From Parapontixanthobacter aurantiacus (GTDB lineage: Bacteria > Pseudomonadota > Alphaproteobacteria > Sphingomonadales > Sphingomonadaceae), in contig NZ_WTYW01000005.1 of the NCBI RefSeq assembly GCF_009827635.1, positions 41,427 through 105,426 on the forward strand: a stretch of 64,000 bases of DNA, written 5' to 3'. The position numbers were made by a program, and so were the translations under genes. Positions within the stretch are counted from its first letter, which is position 1. Each line of letters starts with the position of its first letter. The notes under the pieces were generated by a model. It ran no database searches and had not been told where the DNA came from. It worked only from the letters and a program-made list of their open reading frames with translations. This document shows positions 42,149 through 54,328 of this stretch, in pieces.

Positions 42149-43191
42149 ACGTTCGTCAGCGCCTGATCGAGGAGGCATCGCAAGCGATCCTCATCAAGGA
42201 CGGTCCTTACGGGACCGCGATCCAGAACGCGAAGCTCTCGGCAGAGGACTATGCAGGCGAAACCGGCCTGTCCGCCGACCAGAAAGGCAATAACGATCTC
42301 GTCAATTTGACGCAGCCCGAGGTCATTCGAAGCATCTGCGATCGCTACATTGCGGCGGGTGCGCGGGTTCTCGCGACGAATACCTTCAATGCGAACCGCA
42401 TCAGCCAGGCGGATTACGGGGCGGAGGAACTGGTCGGGGAAATCAACCGCGCGGCGGCCCGCATCATTCGCGAAGCGGTGGACGCGGCAAAGGCAAAGGA
42501 CGGTATCGAACGCTTCGTTTGCGGCGCAGTCGGCCCGACGAACAAGACCCTGTCCCTCTCGCCGCAGGTCGAGGACCCAGGCTATCGCGAAGTCACGTTC
42601 GATGAAGTGAAGGACGTCTATCGCGAGCAGTGCGCTGCGCTCGTCGAGGGCGGGTGCGATTGCATCCTGATCGAGACGGTCTTCGACACGCTGAATTGCA
42701 AGGCGGCAATCATGGCTGTGCGCGAACTGGCCGACGAGATGGAGCGGGACATCCCACTCATGATCTCACTGACCCTGACCGACCTGTCGGGCCGCAACCT
42801 GTCGGGTCACACGGTCGAGGCGTTCTGGTATGCCGTACGCCACGCCAATCCCGTTGCGATCGGTCTCAATTGCAGTTTCGGTGCGGAGCAGTTGCGTCCG
42901 CACGTCCAGCTCTTGTCGAGCATCGCCGACACGCTGCTGCTGGCTTATCCGAATGCCGGGCTTCCCAACGAACTCGGCGAATATGACGAGCGGCCCGAGG
43001 AAACGGCGGGACTGGTCAGGCAATGGGCGGAAAACGGCCGGGTCAATATCCTGGGCGGCTGCTGCGGTTCGACGCCCGAACACATCGCCGCCATGGCTCG
43101 TGCCGTTGCCGGGATGCCGGGACGCAAGATTCCCGAGCGCGATACCAAGATGCGGCTCGCCGGCCTCGAACCCTTTACGATCGCCGCATGA
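42145..43191 (+). CDS. metH: Methionine synthase, homocysteine-binding half
   Basis: A 348-residue protein equal to the N-terminal module of cobalamin-dependent methionine synthase. It holds the zinc-binding Cys set: GLNCSFGAEQLRPHV and GGCCGSTPEHIAAMA. It would bind Zn and homocysteine and work with the separate folate/cobalamin/activation half. It ends at the natural domain border (MRLAGLEPFTIAA), so this is a clean split and not a broken gene. The stop overlaps the GNAT start (ATGA). Confidence 0.93.
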   Translation: MNVRQRLIEEASQAILIKDGPYGTAIQNAKLSAEDYAGETGLSADQKGNNDLVNLTQPEVIRSICDRYIAAGARVLATNTFNANRISQADYGAEELVGEINRAAARIIREAVDAAKAKDGIERFVCGAVGPTNKTLSLSPQVEDPGYREVTFDEVKDVYREQCAALVEGGCDCILIETVFDTLNCKAAIMAVRELADEMERDIPLMISLTLTDLSGRNLSGHTVEAFWYAVRHANPVAIGLNCSFGAEQLRPHVQLLSSIADTLLLAYPNAGLPNELGEYDERPEETAGLVRQWAENGRVNILGGCCGSTPEHIAAMARAVAGMPGRKIPERDTKMRLAGLEPFTIAA

Positions 43192-43721
43192 ACTTGCCGG
43201 AAGTCACCATTCGCCCGGCCGATGCGTCGGATGCGGAGAGGCTTGCGCTGATCGGCGCGACCACTTTCGCGGAAACTTATGCAGGTCTCGTCGATGGTCA
43301 GGCGATCGTCGATCATTGCGCGAGCGCCCATACCCCGGATGCCTATCGCAACTTGTTGAACGAGGGCGCGGCAGCCTGGCTGGCGCTTGTCGAACCGGGC
43401 GCGGCGCCGGCCGGTTATGCGCTTACTTACGAACCCGATCTGGAGGCAGCGGAACCGGGCGATCGCGAATTGCGACGCATATATGCCCTCTCGCGCTTTC
43501 ATGGTGCCGGGGTCGGAGCAGCCTTGCTCGACGCGGCAATAAGGGGCAGCGGGGACAGCGAGAGGCTTCTCGTCGGCGTAAAGAACGACAACCACCGCGC
43601 CATTTCTTTCTATCGCAAACAGGGGTTCGAGCAGATCGGTACGCGAACATTCTCCGTCGCCTGCAAGAGCTACGACGATCTCGTGCTTGCCCGTCCGATT
43701 GCCGCCAAAGCGAGCCAGTAA
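43188..43721 (+). CDS. GNAT-family N-acetyltransferase
   Basis: A 177-residue acetyltransferase between the two methionine synthase genes. The acetyl-CoA region is YALSRFHGAGVGAALLDAAI, followed by VGVKNDNHRAISFYRKQGFEQIG, the typical NxxAxxFYxxxGF motif. The start overlaps the metH stop by ATGA and its stop abuts the next start with no gap. The substrate is unknown; its position suggests a link to the operon or a resident hitchhiker. Confidence 0.87.
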   Translation: MNLPEVTIRPADASDAERLALIGATTFAETYAGLVDGQAIVDHCASAHTPDAYRNLLNEGAAAWLALVEPGAAPAGYALTYEPDLEAAEPGDRELRRIYALSRFHGAGVGAALLDAAIRGSGDSERLLVGVKNDNHRAISFYRKQGFEQIGTRTFSVACKSYDDLVLARPIAAKASQ

Positions 43722-46297
<2,576 letters not shown>

Positions 46298-46322
<25 letters not shown>

Positions 46323-47242
46323 GGGCGACATTCCCTGGGGGGAAGTTGGTCGCGGCGACGGGCTGCCTGCTCCTGTCCGCCTATGCCCTGCTGCTCGTGA
46401 GCGTCACCTACGATGCGGCGCTTATGGCGGACCTTTGGTTCCTGCCCGCCATCGGTGTCGTCGGAGCTATCATCGCCAACACGTCGGGAACGGGCGGCGG
46501 AGTGGTCTTCGTGCCGGTCTTCAACGCGCTGCGCGAATGGCAGGTGCTGAGCGTCACGCCCTTGCAGGTCGTGGGCATATCCATGTGCATCCAGAGTTTC
46601 GGCATGACGATGGGAGCCGCGCGCTGGACGGACCGGCTCTACCGACAGCCCGCCCCGCAGGCTCTGCACGCGAGCGTCCGACCCCGCGACTTCTTCACGG
46701 TAGTAGGCGCGGTACTGGCCTTGTCGCTGCCGGCGATGTTGTGGACGCAGAGGGGGACGGATTTCGACCAGCACTTGGTATTGCTCGCCTATAAGGGGTT
46801 TTCGATAGTGTTCGGTCTGGCGCTGATCGCGACGACCTGGACGATCAACCGCCAGCGGCCGGAACAGGAGCAGCTACAAGGCGTCGATCTCTGCGTCCTC
46901 CTGTTGCTGGCCATTCCCGGCGGCATTCTCACTGCACTGTTCTCGGTCGGCATCGGCGAACTGGTCGCGCTTTACCTTTTCATCCGCCATTATCCCGTCC
47001 TGCTGTGCACCGGGGCGGCCTGCCTGATTTCGAGCGTGAGCGTCATCGCCGGTTCTATCTGGCATATCGAGGCGGGAACGATCGTGTGGGAGGTCGTGCT
47101 TCTCGCCGCGCCCGGCGCTGCCCTGGGCGGCTTTTTGGCCCGCCCCGTCGCTTTGTGGCTCGGGGCACGACGATTGAAGACGCTCGACGGCAGCTGGATC
47201 GTCCTCTCGGCGCTCTATCTCCTGTGGCTTAATCGCACGTAG
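46298..47242 (+). CDS. TSUP family transporter (TauE/SafE-like)
   Basis: A 314-residue membrane protein with about eight helices. The repeat motif [18 protein letters not shown] in the first half and [28 protein letters not shown] in the second are typical of sulfite/organosulfur exporters. The GTG start overlaps metH by 25 bp; a TTG at 46346 after a G-rich stretch is an alternative. A role in sulfur traffic fits its position after methionine synthase, but the substrate cannot be read from sequence. Confidence 0.82.
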
Positions 47243-47321
47243 CGCGCGTTTGATGGATTGACGCCGCTCGCGCTATCGTGAATTGCCTTCGATGTCGCCG
47301 GTGATCGAACGATTCCCGGCC

Positions 47322-47520
47322 GATGCGTGGGAGAGCCCGTCCGGCCAGCCGGCGGCACCGAAGGAGCAACCGCCCCGGAATCTCTCAGGTACAAGGGACC
47401 GCGTATCGGCAGACACTCTGGAAAGCGCCCTGCTCATGCCGGGGCCACCGAAGGGGTAAGCCCGTCTCCGCCATAGGCGAGGTGGCGGGCCAAGCTCTCA
47501 GGTATTCCCGACAGAGGGGG
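47322..47520 (+). promoter_or_regulatory. Tandem glycine riboswitch
   Basis: Two consecutive glycine aptamers fill the stretch before gcvT. Aptamer I (about 47322-47403) has GGGAGAGCCC, CACCGAAGGAGCAACCGCC and CTCTCAGGTA. Aptamer II (about 47413-47520) has GGCCACCGAAGGGGTAAGCC and CTCTCAGGTATTCCCGACA, with P1 formed by CTCTG (47416-47420) and CAGAG (47512-47516). Paired aptamers with a short linker are the classic form controlling gcv operons. The long open frame from 47323 through this RNA is not coding. Confidence 0.95.
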
Positions 47521-47562
47521 TGTGACACGGCGCTTGCTCCGCGGGCGTCGCCGCATCGAACA

Positions 47563-47570
47563 CGGGAATA
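47563..47570 (+). promoter_or_regulatory. gcvT ribosome-binding region complementary to aptamer II
   Basis: CGGGAATA here is the exact reverse complement of TATTCCCG at 47503-47510 inside the conserved 3' part of aptamer II. Its GGGA is the only SD-like sequence near the TTG start of gcvT. Pairing would mask the ribosome-binding site when glycine is absent. Confidence 0.55.
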
Positions 47571-47577
47571 TGGCGAC

Positions 47578-48759
47578 TTGAGCGAAACGACTTCCGAAAC
47601 CGAAAAACTGCCGCTGGATAGCTGGCATCGCGCAAAGGGTGCGCGCATGGTGCCGTTCGCCGGATACGAAATGCCGATCCAGTATGCCGGAGCGAGCGGC
47701 GGCGGCATCGTCGCGGAACATGACTGGACGCGCAATTCAGCCTCGCTGTTCGATGTCTCGCATATGGGCCAGCTGATCGTATCGGGCGAAGGCGCGGCGG
47801 AGGCCTTGGAACAGCTCGTGCCGGGCGCCATCACGAGCCTGAAGCCGGGGCGGGTACGTTACACGCTGCTGTTGAATGACGAAGGCGGCATCCTCGACGA
47901 TCTCATGATCACCAACGTCACATCGTGGGTCGAGGGTGACGAGGAAGCGGGCGAGGAAGGCGGTTGGGGAGAGCCGACCTATTACCTCGTGGTCAACGGC
48001 GCGACCAAATGGGACGACATCGCCCATCTGCGCGAGCATCTTCCCGACGAAGTGACGCTCACGCATCTCGAGGACCGGGCGCTCATCGCGCTTCAAGGGC
48101 CGAATGCGGCAACCGCACTGGGCCGGGTGATGCGCGGCGTGCCTGACCGCCTCACCTTCATGCAGTCGCTCGACTACCAGTTCGGCGAATGGGACTTGAG
48201 GATAACGCGCGCGGGTTACACGGGCGAGGACGGGTTCGAAATTTCGGTCGCCTCCGAATTTGCGGAGCCTCTCGCCAACCGCTTGTGCGCGGAAATCGAG
48301 GTGCGACCTGCTGGCTTGGGTGCACGCGACAGCCTGCGCCTCGAAGCCGGCCTGCCGCTTTACGGACACGATCTCGACACTGAAACCGACCCGGTCAGCG
48401 CCGATCTGATGTTTGCGCTCACGAAAAAGCGGCGCGAGGCAGGAGGCTGGAAAGGTCACGAGGCGCTCGTCGAACGCATGGCGGGCGGTGCGGAAACGCG
48501 CCGGGTCGGCCTGGTCGTCGAAGGGCGTCAGCCGGCGCGTGAAGGAGCCCGTGTGTTCCACGGCGACAAGGATGTCGGCCGCATCACGAGCGGTGGCTTT
48601 TCCCCCACGCTCGGTCACCCTGTCGCGATGGCCTATGTTGCCCGCGACTACGCCGAACTCGATACGAAACTCGAAATCGAGGTGCGCGGCAAGCGCCTGT
48701 CGGCCGTTGTCGCCCCGATGCCTTTCGTTCCTCACAAATATTACCGCGGAGAAAAATGA
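47578..48759 (+). CDS. gcvT: Glycine cleavage system T protein (aminomethyltransferase)
   Basis: Moves the methylene unit from aminomethyl-lipoyl H protein to THF, releasing ammonia. The 393-residue protein has [40 protein letters not shown], the [10 protein letters not shown] motif, [20 protein letters not shown] and [10 protein letters not shown]. The start is taken as TTG 47578 because all upstream frame lies in the riboswitch and no ATG is near the conserved start. A three-codon frame ATG-GCG-ACT-TGA ends across this TTG. It is the first gene of the gcv operon. Confidence 0.93.
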   Translation: MSETTSETEKLPLDSWHRAKGARMVPFAGYEMPIQYAGASGGGIVAEHDWTRNSASLFDVSHMGQLIVSGEGAAEALEQLVPGAITSLKPGRVRYTLLLNDEGGILDDLMITNVTSWVEGDEEAGEEGGWGEPTYYLVVNGATKWDDIAHLREHLPDEVTLTHLEDRALIALQGPNAATALGRVMRGVPDRLTFMQSLDYQFGEWDLRITRAGYTGEDGFEISVASEFAEPLANRLCAEIEVRPAGLGARDSLRLEAGLPLYGHDLDTETDPVSADLMFALTKKRREAGGWKGHEALVERMAGGAETRRVGLVVEGRQPAREGARVFHGDKDVGRITSGGFSPTLGHPVAMAYVARDYAELDTKLEIEVRGKRLSAVVAPMPFVPHKYYRGEK

Positions 48760-48760
48760 G

Positions 48761-49132
48761 ATGGCCCGATATTTCACCGAAGAACACGAATGGATCGACA
48801 TCGAAGGCGATACTGCGACCGTCGGCATAACCGACTACGCGCAGGAGCAACTGGGCGACATCGTGTTCGTCGAATTGCCCGAGGTCGGCAGCACGGTCGA
48901 CAAGGGCAAGGACGCGGCCGTCGTCGAATCGGTCAAGGCTGCCAGCGACGTCTATGCTCCGGTGTCCGGCGAAGTCACCGAAGCGAACGATGCGCTGGAA
49001 GACGATCCTGCGCTCGTCAATACCTCGCCCGAGGAAGATGGCTGGTTCTTCAAGCTCACCCTGTCGGACAAGAGCGAGCTCGACGGGCTGATGGACGAGA
49101 AAGCCTATAAGAGCTTCTGCGACGGTCTCTGA
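48761..49132 (+). CDS. gcvH: Glycine cleavage system H protein
   Basis: The 123-residue lipoyl carrier that shuttles the aminomethyl group among P, T and L proteins. It has the full start [23 protein letters not shown] and the lipoylation site [16 protein letters not shown], with Lys in VKA modified. It ends [12 protein letters not shown]. It begins one base after the gcvT stop and precedes gcvPA by 46 bp. Confidence 0.97.
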   Translation: MARYFTEEHEWIDIEGDTATVGITDYAQEQLGDIVFVELPEVGSTVDKGKDAAVVESVKAASDVYAPVSGEVTEANDALEDDPALVNTSPEEDGWFFKLTLSDKSELDGLMDEKAYKSFCDGL

Positions 49133-49178
49133 CACCACCAAGGGTTCCCCGAAACCGGCGGAACACAAAGGAACTGCG

Positions 49179-50540
49179 ATGCGCTATCTACCTCTGACCG
49201 ATACCGACCGTGCGGAAATGCTCGACGTGATCGGAGCATCCACCATCGACGATCTGTTCGTCGACGTGCCCGAAGCTGCACGGCTCGACGGGCCCATCGA
49301 GGGCCTGCCGCTCCACGCAAGCGAAATGGCGGTGGAACGGCACATGCGGCGCCTGTCGAAGAAGAACCTCGCAGCAGCCGACGCCCCGTTCTTCCTTGGC
49401 GCGGGCGCGTACCGCCATCACGTTCCCGCCAGCGTCGACCACATCATCCAGCGCGGCGAGTTCCTGACCGCTTACACGCCCTATCAGCCCGAAATCGCGC
49501 AGGGCACGCTGCAAATGCTATTCGAGTTCCAGACGCAGGTCGCAAGGCTTTATGGCTGTGCGGTCGCGAACGCTTCCATGTATGATGGCTCGACCGCGTG
49601 CTGGGAAGCGGTGGCGATGGCGGGCCGGGTCACGAAGAAGAAGCGCGTGGTCCTGTCGGGCGCGCTGCATCCGCATTACGCCGAAGTCGTGCGGACAATG
49701 GCGAAGTTCACCGAGGACGAGATCGCGGGCGCGGCGCCCGCCCTGCAGGCGCAACCGGACAATGACGGCCTTATTACGCGGATCGACGAGCAGACGAGCT
49801 GCGTCGTCGTGCAATATCCCGACATTCTTGGCCGGTTGCCCGACGTCGCGAAGATTGCCGACGCGGCGCATGAAAAAGGGGCGCTCCTCATCGTCGTGAA
49901 TACCGAGCCGGTCGCTCTCGGTGCCATCAAGTCGCCGGGTGAGCTTGGCGCGGACATCGTCGTGGGCGAGGGCCAGTCGATCGGTGTGGGCCTCAATTTC
50001 GGCGGACCCTATCTCGGCCTGTTCGCAGTGCGCGACCAGAAGCATGTGCGCCAGATGCCCGGCCGGTTATGCGGCGAGACGACCGACGCGGAAGGAAAAC
50101 GGGGCTTCGTCCTGACGCTCTCAACCCGCGAGCAGCATATCCGCCGCGAAAAGGCGACCAGCAACATCTGCACCAATTCGGGCCTGTGCGCGCTTGCCTT
50201 CAGCGTGCACATGACGCTGCTCGGAGAGAAGGGCCTGCGCGCCCTGGCGGCGGAGAACCACCGCCTTACCTGTCTCGCCGCCGACCGCTTGGCGAAGGTT
50301 CCGGGCGTTACGGTCCTCAACGACACGTTTTTCAACGAGTTCACCATCCTCGTCGACGGTGATGCGCGCGGTATCGTGCGCGAACTGGCGGAGGACGGCG
50401 TGCTGGCCGGGGTCGCCCTGTCGCGCCTCTTCCCCGACAAGGAAGACATTGCTCGCGGCATCCTCGTCGCGGTGACCGAAACGACGAGCGAGGACGATAT
50501 CGACGCCCTGTGCTCCGCCCTGAAGGAGAAGCTGGCATGA
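49179..50540 (+). CDS. gcvPA: Glycine dehydrogenase (decarboxylating) subunit 1
   Basis: A 453-residue half of the P protein, which decarboxylates glycine on PLP. It begins [13 protein letters not shown] and includes [36 protein letters not shown], a P-protein signature, and later ARQ-region equivalents such as [25 protein letters not shown]. The PLP-binding Lys is in the partner subunit. Its stop overlaps the gcvPB start by ATGA. Two-subunit P proteins are common in bacteria. Confidence 0.96.
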   Translation: MRYLPLTDTDRAEMLDVIGASTIDDLFVDVPEAARLDGPIEGLPLHASEMAVERHMRRLSKKNLAAADAPFFLGAGAYRHHVPASVDHIIQRGEFLTAYTPYQPEIAQGTLQMLFEFQTQVARLYGCAVANASMYDGSTACWEAVAMAGRVTKKKRVVLSGALHPHYAEVVRTMAKFTEDEIAGAAPALQAQPDNDGLITRIDEQTSCVVVQYPDILGRLPDVAKIADAAHEKGALLIVVNTEPVALGAIKSPGELGADIVVGEGQSIGVGLNFGGPYLGLFAVRDQKHVRQMPGRLCGETTDAEGKRGFVLTLSTREQHIRREKATSNICTNSGLCALAFSVHMTLLGEKGLRALAAENHRLTCLAADRLAKVPGVTVLNDTFFNEFTILVDGDARGIVRELAEDGVLAGVALSRLFPDKEDIARGILVAVTETTSEDDIDALCSALKEKLA

Positions 50541-52129
50541 ACGCGCCCAACCAGTCCGGCTGGAAGCCGTCCGCACCGGTTTCGCACGATGGGGCGCATG
50601 AGGGTCCTGAAACGGTGACGGGCAATCGCGCGCTTATGCTCGAGGAGCCGCTAATCTTCGAAATCGCCACACCCGACACGACCGGGGTGGACCTGCCGCA
50701 ACCGGCGGATGACATCTCCTCGCGTCTCGGAGGACTGAAGCGTGACCAAGCGATCGGGCTGCCGGGTCTCAGCGAGCCGGAAACCGTGCGCCATTATACG
50801 CGCCTCAGTCGGCAGAACTACGCCATCGACCTGGGCCTCTTCCCGCTCGGCAGTTGCACGATGAAGCACAATCCGCGCCTCAACGAGAAAGTTGCGCGGA
50901 TGCCCGGTTTCGCCGATGTCCACCCGCTCCAGCCGGTCGATACGGTGCGCGGTGCGCTCGAGGTGATGAACGAACTCGCGCACTGGCTCATTACGCTGAC
51001 CGGAATGCACGGCGTCGCGATGAGCCCGAAGGCGGGCGCGCACGGAGAGCTTTGCGGTATCCTCTGCATCCGCGCCGCGCTCGAAGCGCGGGGCGATGCG
51101 CGCAAGGTGGTTCTCGTCCCCGAAAGTGCGCATGGCACCAATCCGGCGACCGCTGCCTTTGCCGGCTACGAAGTCGAGGACATTCCCGCGACGAAGGATG
51201 GCCGGGTCGATCTGGAAGCGCTGAAAGCGCGCCTCGGACCGGACGTGGCGGGCGTGATGATCACCAACCCCAACACCTGCGGCCTGTTCGAGCGGGACAT
51301 GAAGGCGATCTCCGACGCGGTCCACGAGGCAGGCGGCTTCGTCTATTGCGATGGAGCGAACTTCAACGCCATCGTCGGCAAGGTGCGTCCCGGCGATCTC
51401 GGCGTCGATGCGATGCACATCAATCTGCACAAGACCTTTTCGACGCCCCATGGCGGCGGCGGTCCGGGTTCCGGCCCGGTCGTCCTGTCGGAGGCGCTGT
51501 CGCCCTTCGCCCCGCTGCCTTACACCGCGCGGACCAAGGACGGGCAGGTGCATCTGATCGAGGAAGAGGGGGCCAATGCCTTCTCGAACGAGCATTTCGG
51601 CGGAAGCATGCAGAGCTTTGGCCGGATGACCGCGTTCCACGGCCAGATGGGGATGTTCACCCGCGCGCTGACCTACATCCTCAGCCACGGCGCGGACGGG
51701 CTGAAACAGGTGGCCGAAGATGCCGTGCTCAACGCCAATTACGTGCTGCGTGCCTGCGAGGACGTGTTGTTCGCGCCCTTCGCGGATAGCGGTCCGTGCA
51801 TGCACGAGGCCCTGTTCGGCGACAAAAATTTCGGCGGTGACCTGACGACGCTCGATCTCGCCAAGGGCATGATCGACGAGGGCTATCACCCGATGACCAT
51901 GTATTTCCCGCTCGTCGTGCATGGCGCAATGCTGATCGAGCCGACGGAAACGGAAAGCAAGGCCGCGCTCGACCAGTTCATCATGGCGCTGCGCAGCGTT
52001 GCGAGCCGCGCGAAGGATGGCGACGAGAGCCTTAAGCAATCGCCCTATTACGCGCCACGCAGGCGGCTCGATGAAACGCAGGCTGCCCGCAAACCTCTGT
52101 TGAGCTGGATCGACGGCGACACCGCCTAG
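50537..52129 (+). CDS. gcvPB: Glycine dehydrogenase (decarboxylating) subunit 2
   Basis: A 530-residue half of the P protein holding the PLP lysine in [19 protein letters not shown]. Other signatures are [35 protein letters not shown] and [12 protein letters not shown]. The start is fixed by the ATGA overlap; the frame extends only 27 bases further back. It is the last gene of the gcv operon; no lpd gene for the L protein is here. Its end overlaps the flippase gene by 4 bp tail to tail. Confidence 0.96.
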   Translation: MNAPNQSGWKPSAPVSHDGAHEGPETVTGNRALMLEEPLIFEIATPDTTGVDLPQPADDISSRLGGLKRDQAIGLPGLSEPETVRHYTRLSRQNYAIDLGLFPLGSCTMKHNPRLNEKVARMPGFADVHPLQPVDTVRGALEVMNELAHWLITLTGMHGVAMSPKAGAHGELCGILCIRAALEARGDARKVVLVPESAHGTNPATAAFAGYEVEDIPATKDGRVDLEALKARLGPDVAGVMITNPNTCGLFERDMKAISDAVHEAGGFVYCDGANFNAIVGKVRPGDLGVDAMHINLHKTFSTPHGGGGPGSGPVVLSEALSPFAPLPYTARTKDGQVHLIEEEGANAFSNEHFGGSMQSFGRMTAFHGQMGMFTRALTYILSHGADGLKQVAEDAVLNANYVLRACEDVLFAPFADSGPCMHEALFGDKNFGGDLTTLDLAKGMIDEGYHPMTMYFPLVVHGAMLIEPTETESKAALDQFIMALRSVASRAKDGDESLKQSPYYAPRRRLDETQAARKPLLSWIDGDTA

Positions 52130-53439
52130 AGGCGACGCGCGTCCCGCTCGCGTTCTTCGAGACCGGCTGCTTCGCCCTCGGCCGGTTCGCCGGAGGGTTC
52201 GATGACGATACGGATGCGGCTTTGGGAGAGGATCGCGACCCAGAAGCCGATGACGGCAAGCGCACTGGCGAACATGACGGCAAGCGCCGCGCCCTTGATC
52301 CCGTTCCAGTCCATCGCCGCTTCCATGAATATGATGGCGAGGGCAAGCGGGATGGCCCGGACGAGAAATGCCGTGCCGGCCCTCTCCGCCGATACCAGCA
52401 GCGATTCCAGGCTCGCTCCCACCAGTTCGATCGCGCCTGCGATCGCTAAAATGACCATCGCCCAATAGACGCCGCGCAGTTCCTCGCCCGCGATGATCAC
52501 GATGACCCAGCGCCCGAACAAAAGCGAGAGCAACACGGCGAGCACTCCGCCGATCAACGCGATATTCGCCATGCGCCGTGCGATCGCCATCGCCTGATCC
52601 TTTGCGTGGACCAGTTCGGGGAAGATCGCCTTCGAGATGGTCTTGGCCAATTCGACGAGCGCCTGTCCCAGCTGCGCCGCGACCCGGAAGCCCCCCGCCA
52701 GCGCTTCACCGCCGACGGCCCCGACCCACAGAAGGATGAATTGCTTGTTGGCGACGAGCAGGCTGCCGGAAAGGTTGGTCGAGGCGACGAAGGTCCATGC
52801 GCCCGGATGCTGTCTCGGAAGGCGCGTGAGGCTGATCGCGCTTGCATCGATCCGCTGGTCGCGCATCGCCACCAGCCAGGTCGCGATGGCGACCGCCACT
52901 TCGGAAAGCGCCCAGGTGATGACGAAGCCCAGCACGGTCGGCATGTAGAAAGCTGCGAGCACGGCCCCGATGGCCCGGATTACCGGCTGCACCGAATCTG
53001 CGAGCGTCGCCAGATCGTACCGGAAGTTGAGCCGCAACAGACCGATCGGGGTGGCGCGGATCGATAGCAGCGAGATCACGCTATAGCCGAATGCGATCCA
53101 CAGCGTTTCGCCCGACAGCGGAAGCCAGAGGTCCGCGGTAAAGCACAGGACAGCGGCGAGGACGGTCCCGCCCGCCACCGACAGCAGATCGAGCGCGATG
53201 GCGAAACCGGTCGCCTGTCCCGGACCTTCCTTCCCCGCTCCCCAGCGAATGATGAACTGCCAGGTCTGGAAGTTCGCAATACCCGTGATGACCTGGCCCA
53301 TTGCGACGATGATGGAGAACGTGCCGAATCCGTCGATCCCCAGCGTGCGCGTTGCAAGGGCAAGATAGACGAGGCTGAGCACGGCATTGATGCCGCGTCC
53401 GCCCAGCAGCCAGCCGATATTCGTTGCAAGACGTTTCAT
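52126..53439 (-). CDS. Polysaccharide flippase-like membrane protein
   Basis: A 437-residue protein of the oligosaccharide flippase group with about 12 helices. It begins NIGWLLGGRGINAVLSLVYLALATRTLG, the classical Wzx/RfbX opening, and has TNLSGSLLVANKQFILLWVGAVGGEALAGGFRV in the middle. The C-terminal tail is charged and cytoplasmic. It follows the nucleotidyltransferase gene by 12 bp, so they form an operon. The substrate is unknown and there are no glycosyltransferases beside it. Confidence 0.82.
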   Translation of the reverse strand: MKRLATNIGWLLGGRGINAVLSLVYLALATRTLGIDGFGTFSIIVAMGQVITGIANFQTWQFIIRWGAGKEGPGQATGFAIALDLLSVAGGTVLAAVLCFTADLWLPLSGETLWIAFGYSVISLLSIRATPIGLLRLNFRYDLATLADSVQPVIRAIGAVLAAFYMPTVLGFVITWALSEVAVAIATWLVAMRDQRIDASAISLTRLPRQHPGAWTFVASTNLSGSLLVANKQFILLWVGAVGGEALAGGFRVAAQLGQALVELAKTISKAIFPELVHAKDQAMAIARRMANIALIGGVLAVLLSLLFGRWVIVIIAGEELRGVYWAMVILAIAGAIELVGASLESLLVSAERAGTAFLVRAIPLALAIIFMEAAMDWNGIKGAALAVMFASALAVIGFWVAILSQSRIRIVIEPSGEPAEGEAAGLEERERDARRL

Positions 53440-53451
53440 GGTCGACCGGGC

Positions 53452-54261
53452 TCAGGCTGCCTCTGTCCGGCAGCGCAAAAGACGTTCTGTCACGCGAAGA
53501 GTGCGTTCGTTGTCGACGTCGATCGCATATTCGCCACTCGAGACGATGATGGGCGCCATCTTCAATGCGAAACGCCTGGATATCTGCGCGAACAGCTTCT
53601 GCCGGCTGCCGATGCCGAGATAGAACAGAGCGAGATTGCGCAAGCCGAACGCCTTGGCGATCCGGCTCGGAAACTTGACGAACTGACCGCCGCTCCGAAA
53701 GACTTCGGTGGCGGATAGCGCCCGCTCCGATGCGGCCCAATACATGTTGCAGTTCGAAAATTCGCCGTCGGCAAATCGGTAGAATTTCGACTGACCTTCG
53801 GGGTCGGCGGCCTGCACGTCTTCCTTGCGGGCCATCGCGGAGGCGGCATCGAGCCCTTGCTTCAAAGACTTGCGGATCATCTCCGAATATCCTTCGGGCG
53901 TTACGAGGCAATTATCCGCGGTCGTTACCAGAATGGGAAAGTCCGCGCCTTGCGCTCCAGCGACGACGCTATCGACGAGGTTGAAGGCCGCTTCGTGGAA
54001 GGTGAGCCGCCGTTCTTCGATCAGCTGCGCGACGAGCGGAAGGGCCGCGATCTCTTCGGTTTCATGAGCGATGATACGGATCGGCCCGATGTCAGGGCAT
54101 CGGGCGACGGCCGACAAGGTGTGCTCTATCATCGGCTTGCCTGCGACGGGAACGACGCATTTCTGCGCCACTCCAGCATTCGCGGCCAACGCATCGAGCG
54201 CCCCGGACCGTTTTCCTGCAAGGATCATGGCGGTGACTGGTTTTGCCGTGCATTCGGTCAT
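53452..54261 (-). CDS. MobA-like nucleotidyltransferase
   Basis: A 269-residue GT-A fold nucleotidyltransferase. It opens VTAMILAGKRSGALDAL, an altered form of the glycine-rich NTP loop, and has KCVVPVAGKPMIEHTLSAV and ILVTTADNCLVTPEGY, where the Asp would bind metal. ATG 54261 has GGAGGGAGAGGG before it and starts at the domain; longer frames are not supported. It may activate a sugar- or polyol-phosphate for the adjacent flippase pathway. The loop differs from that of MobA itself, so molybdenum-cofactor activity is unlikely. Confidence 0.75.
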   Translation of the reverse strand: MTECTAKPVTAMILAGKRSGALDALAANAGVAQKCVVPVAGKPMIEHTLSAVARCPDIGPIRIIAHETEEIAALPLVAQLIEERRLTFHEAAFNLVDSVVAGAQGADFPILVTTADNCLVTPEGYSEMIRKSLKQGLDAASAMARKEDVQAADPEGQSKFYRFADGEFSNCNMYWAASERALSATEVFRSGGQFVKFPSRIAKAFGLRNLALFYLGIGSRQKLFAQISRRFALKMAPIIVSSGEYAIDVDNERTLRVTERLLRCRTEAA

Positions 54262-54328
54262 CGACCCTCTCCCTCCTCGCGCGCTAACCCTTGTCACGGG
54301 GTCGGTGAACGCGCAAGACGCGCGGCTC

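Noticed and set aside
47323..47577. In-frame upstream extension of gcvT by 85 codons.
   Set aside because: The extension is exactly the tandem glycine riboswitch and codes a basic low-complexity sequence not seen in GcvT proteins.
50651..52465. A 604-codon minus-strand frame across gcvPB and the flippase region; similar long shadows at 26071-28143, 33980-35884 and 61717-63444.
   Set aside because: Composition is Arg/His/Gly-rich without domains, and each lies over a well-supported gene in another frame.
53452..54261. Annotation of the nucleotidyltransferase as MobA (molybdenum cofactor guanylyltransferase).
   Set aside because: The NTP loop lacks the MobA motif and the neighbour is a flippase; a sugar or polyol role is more likely.
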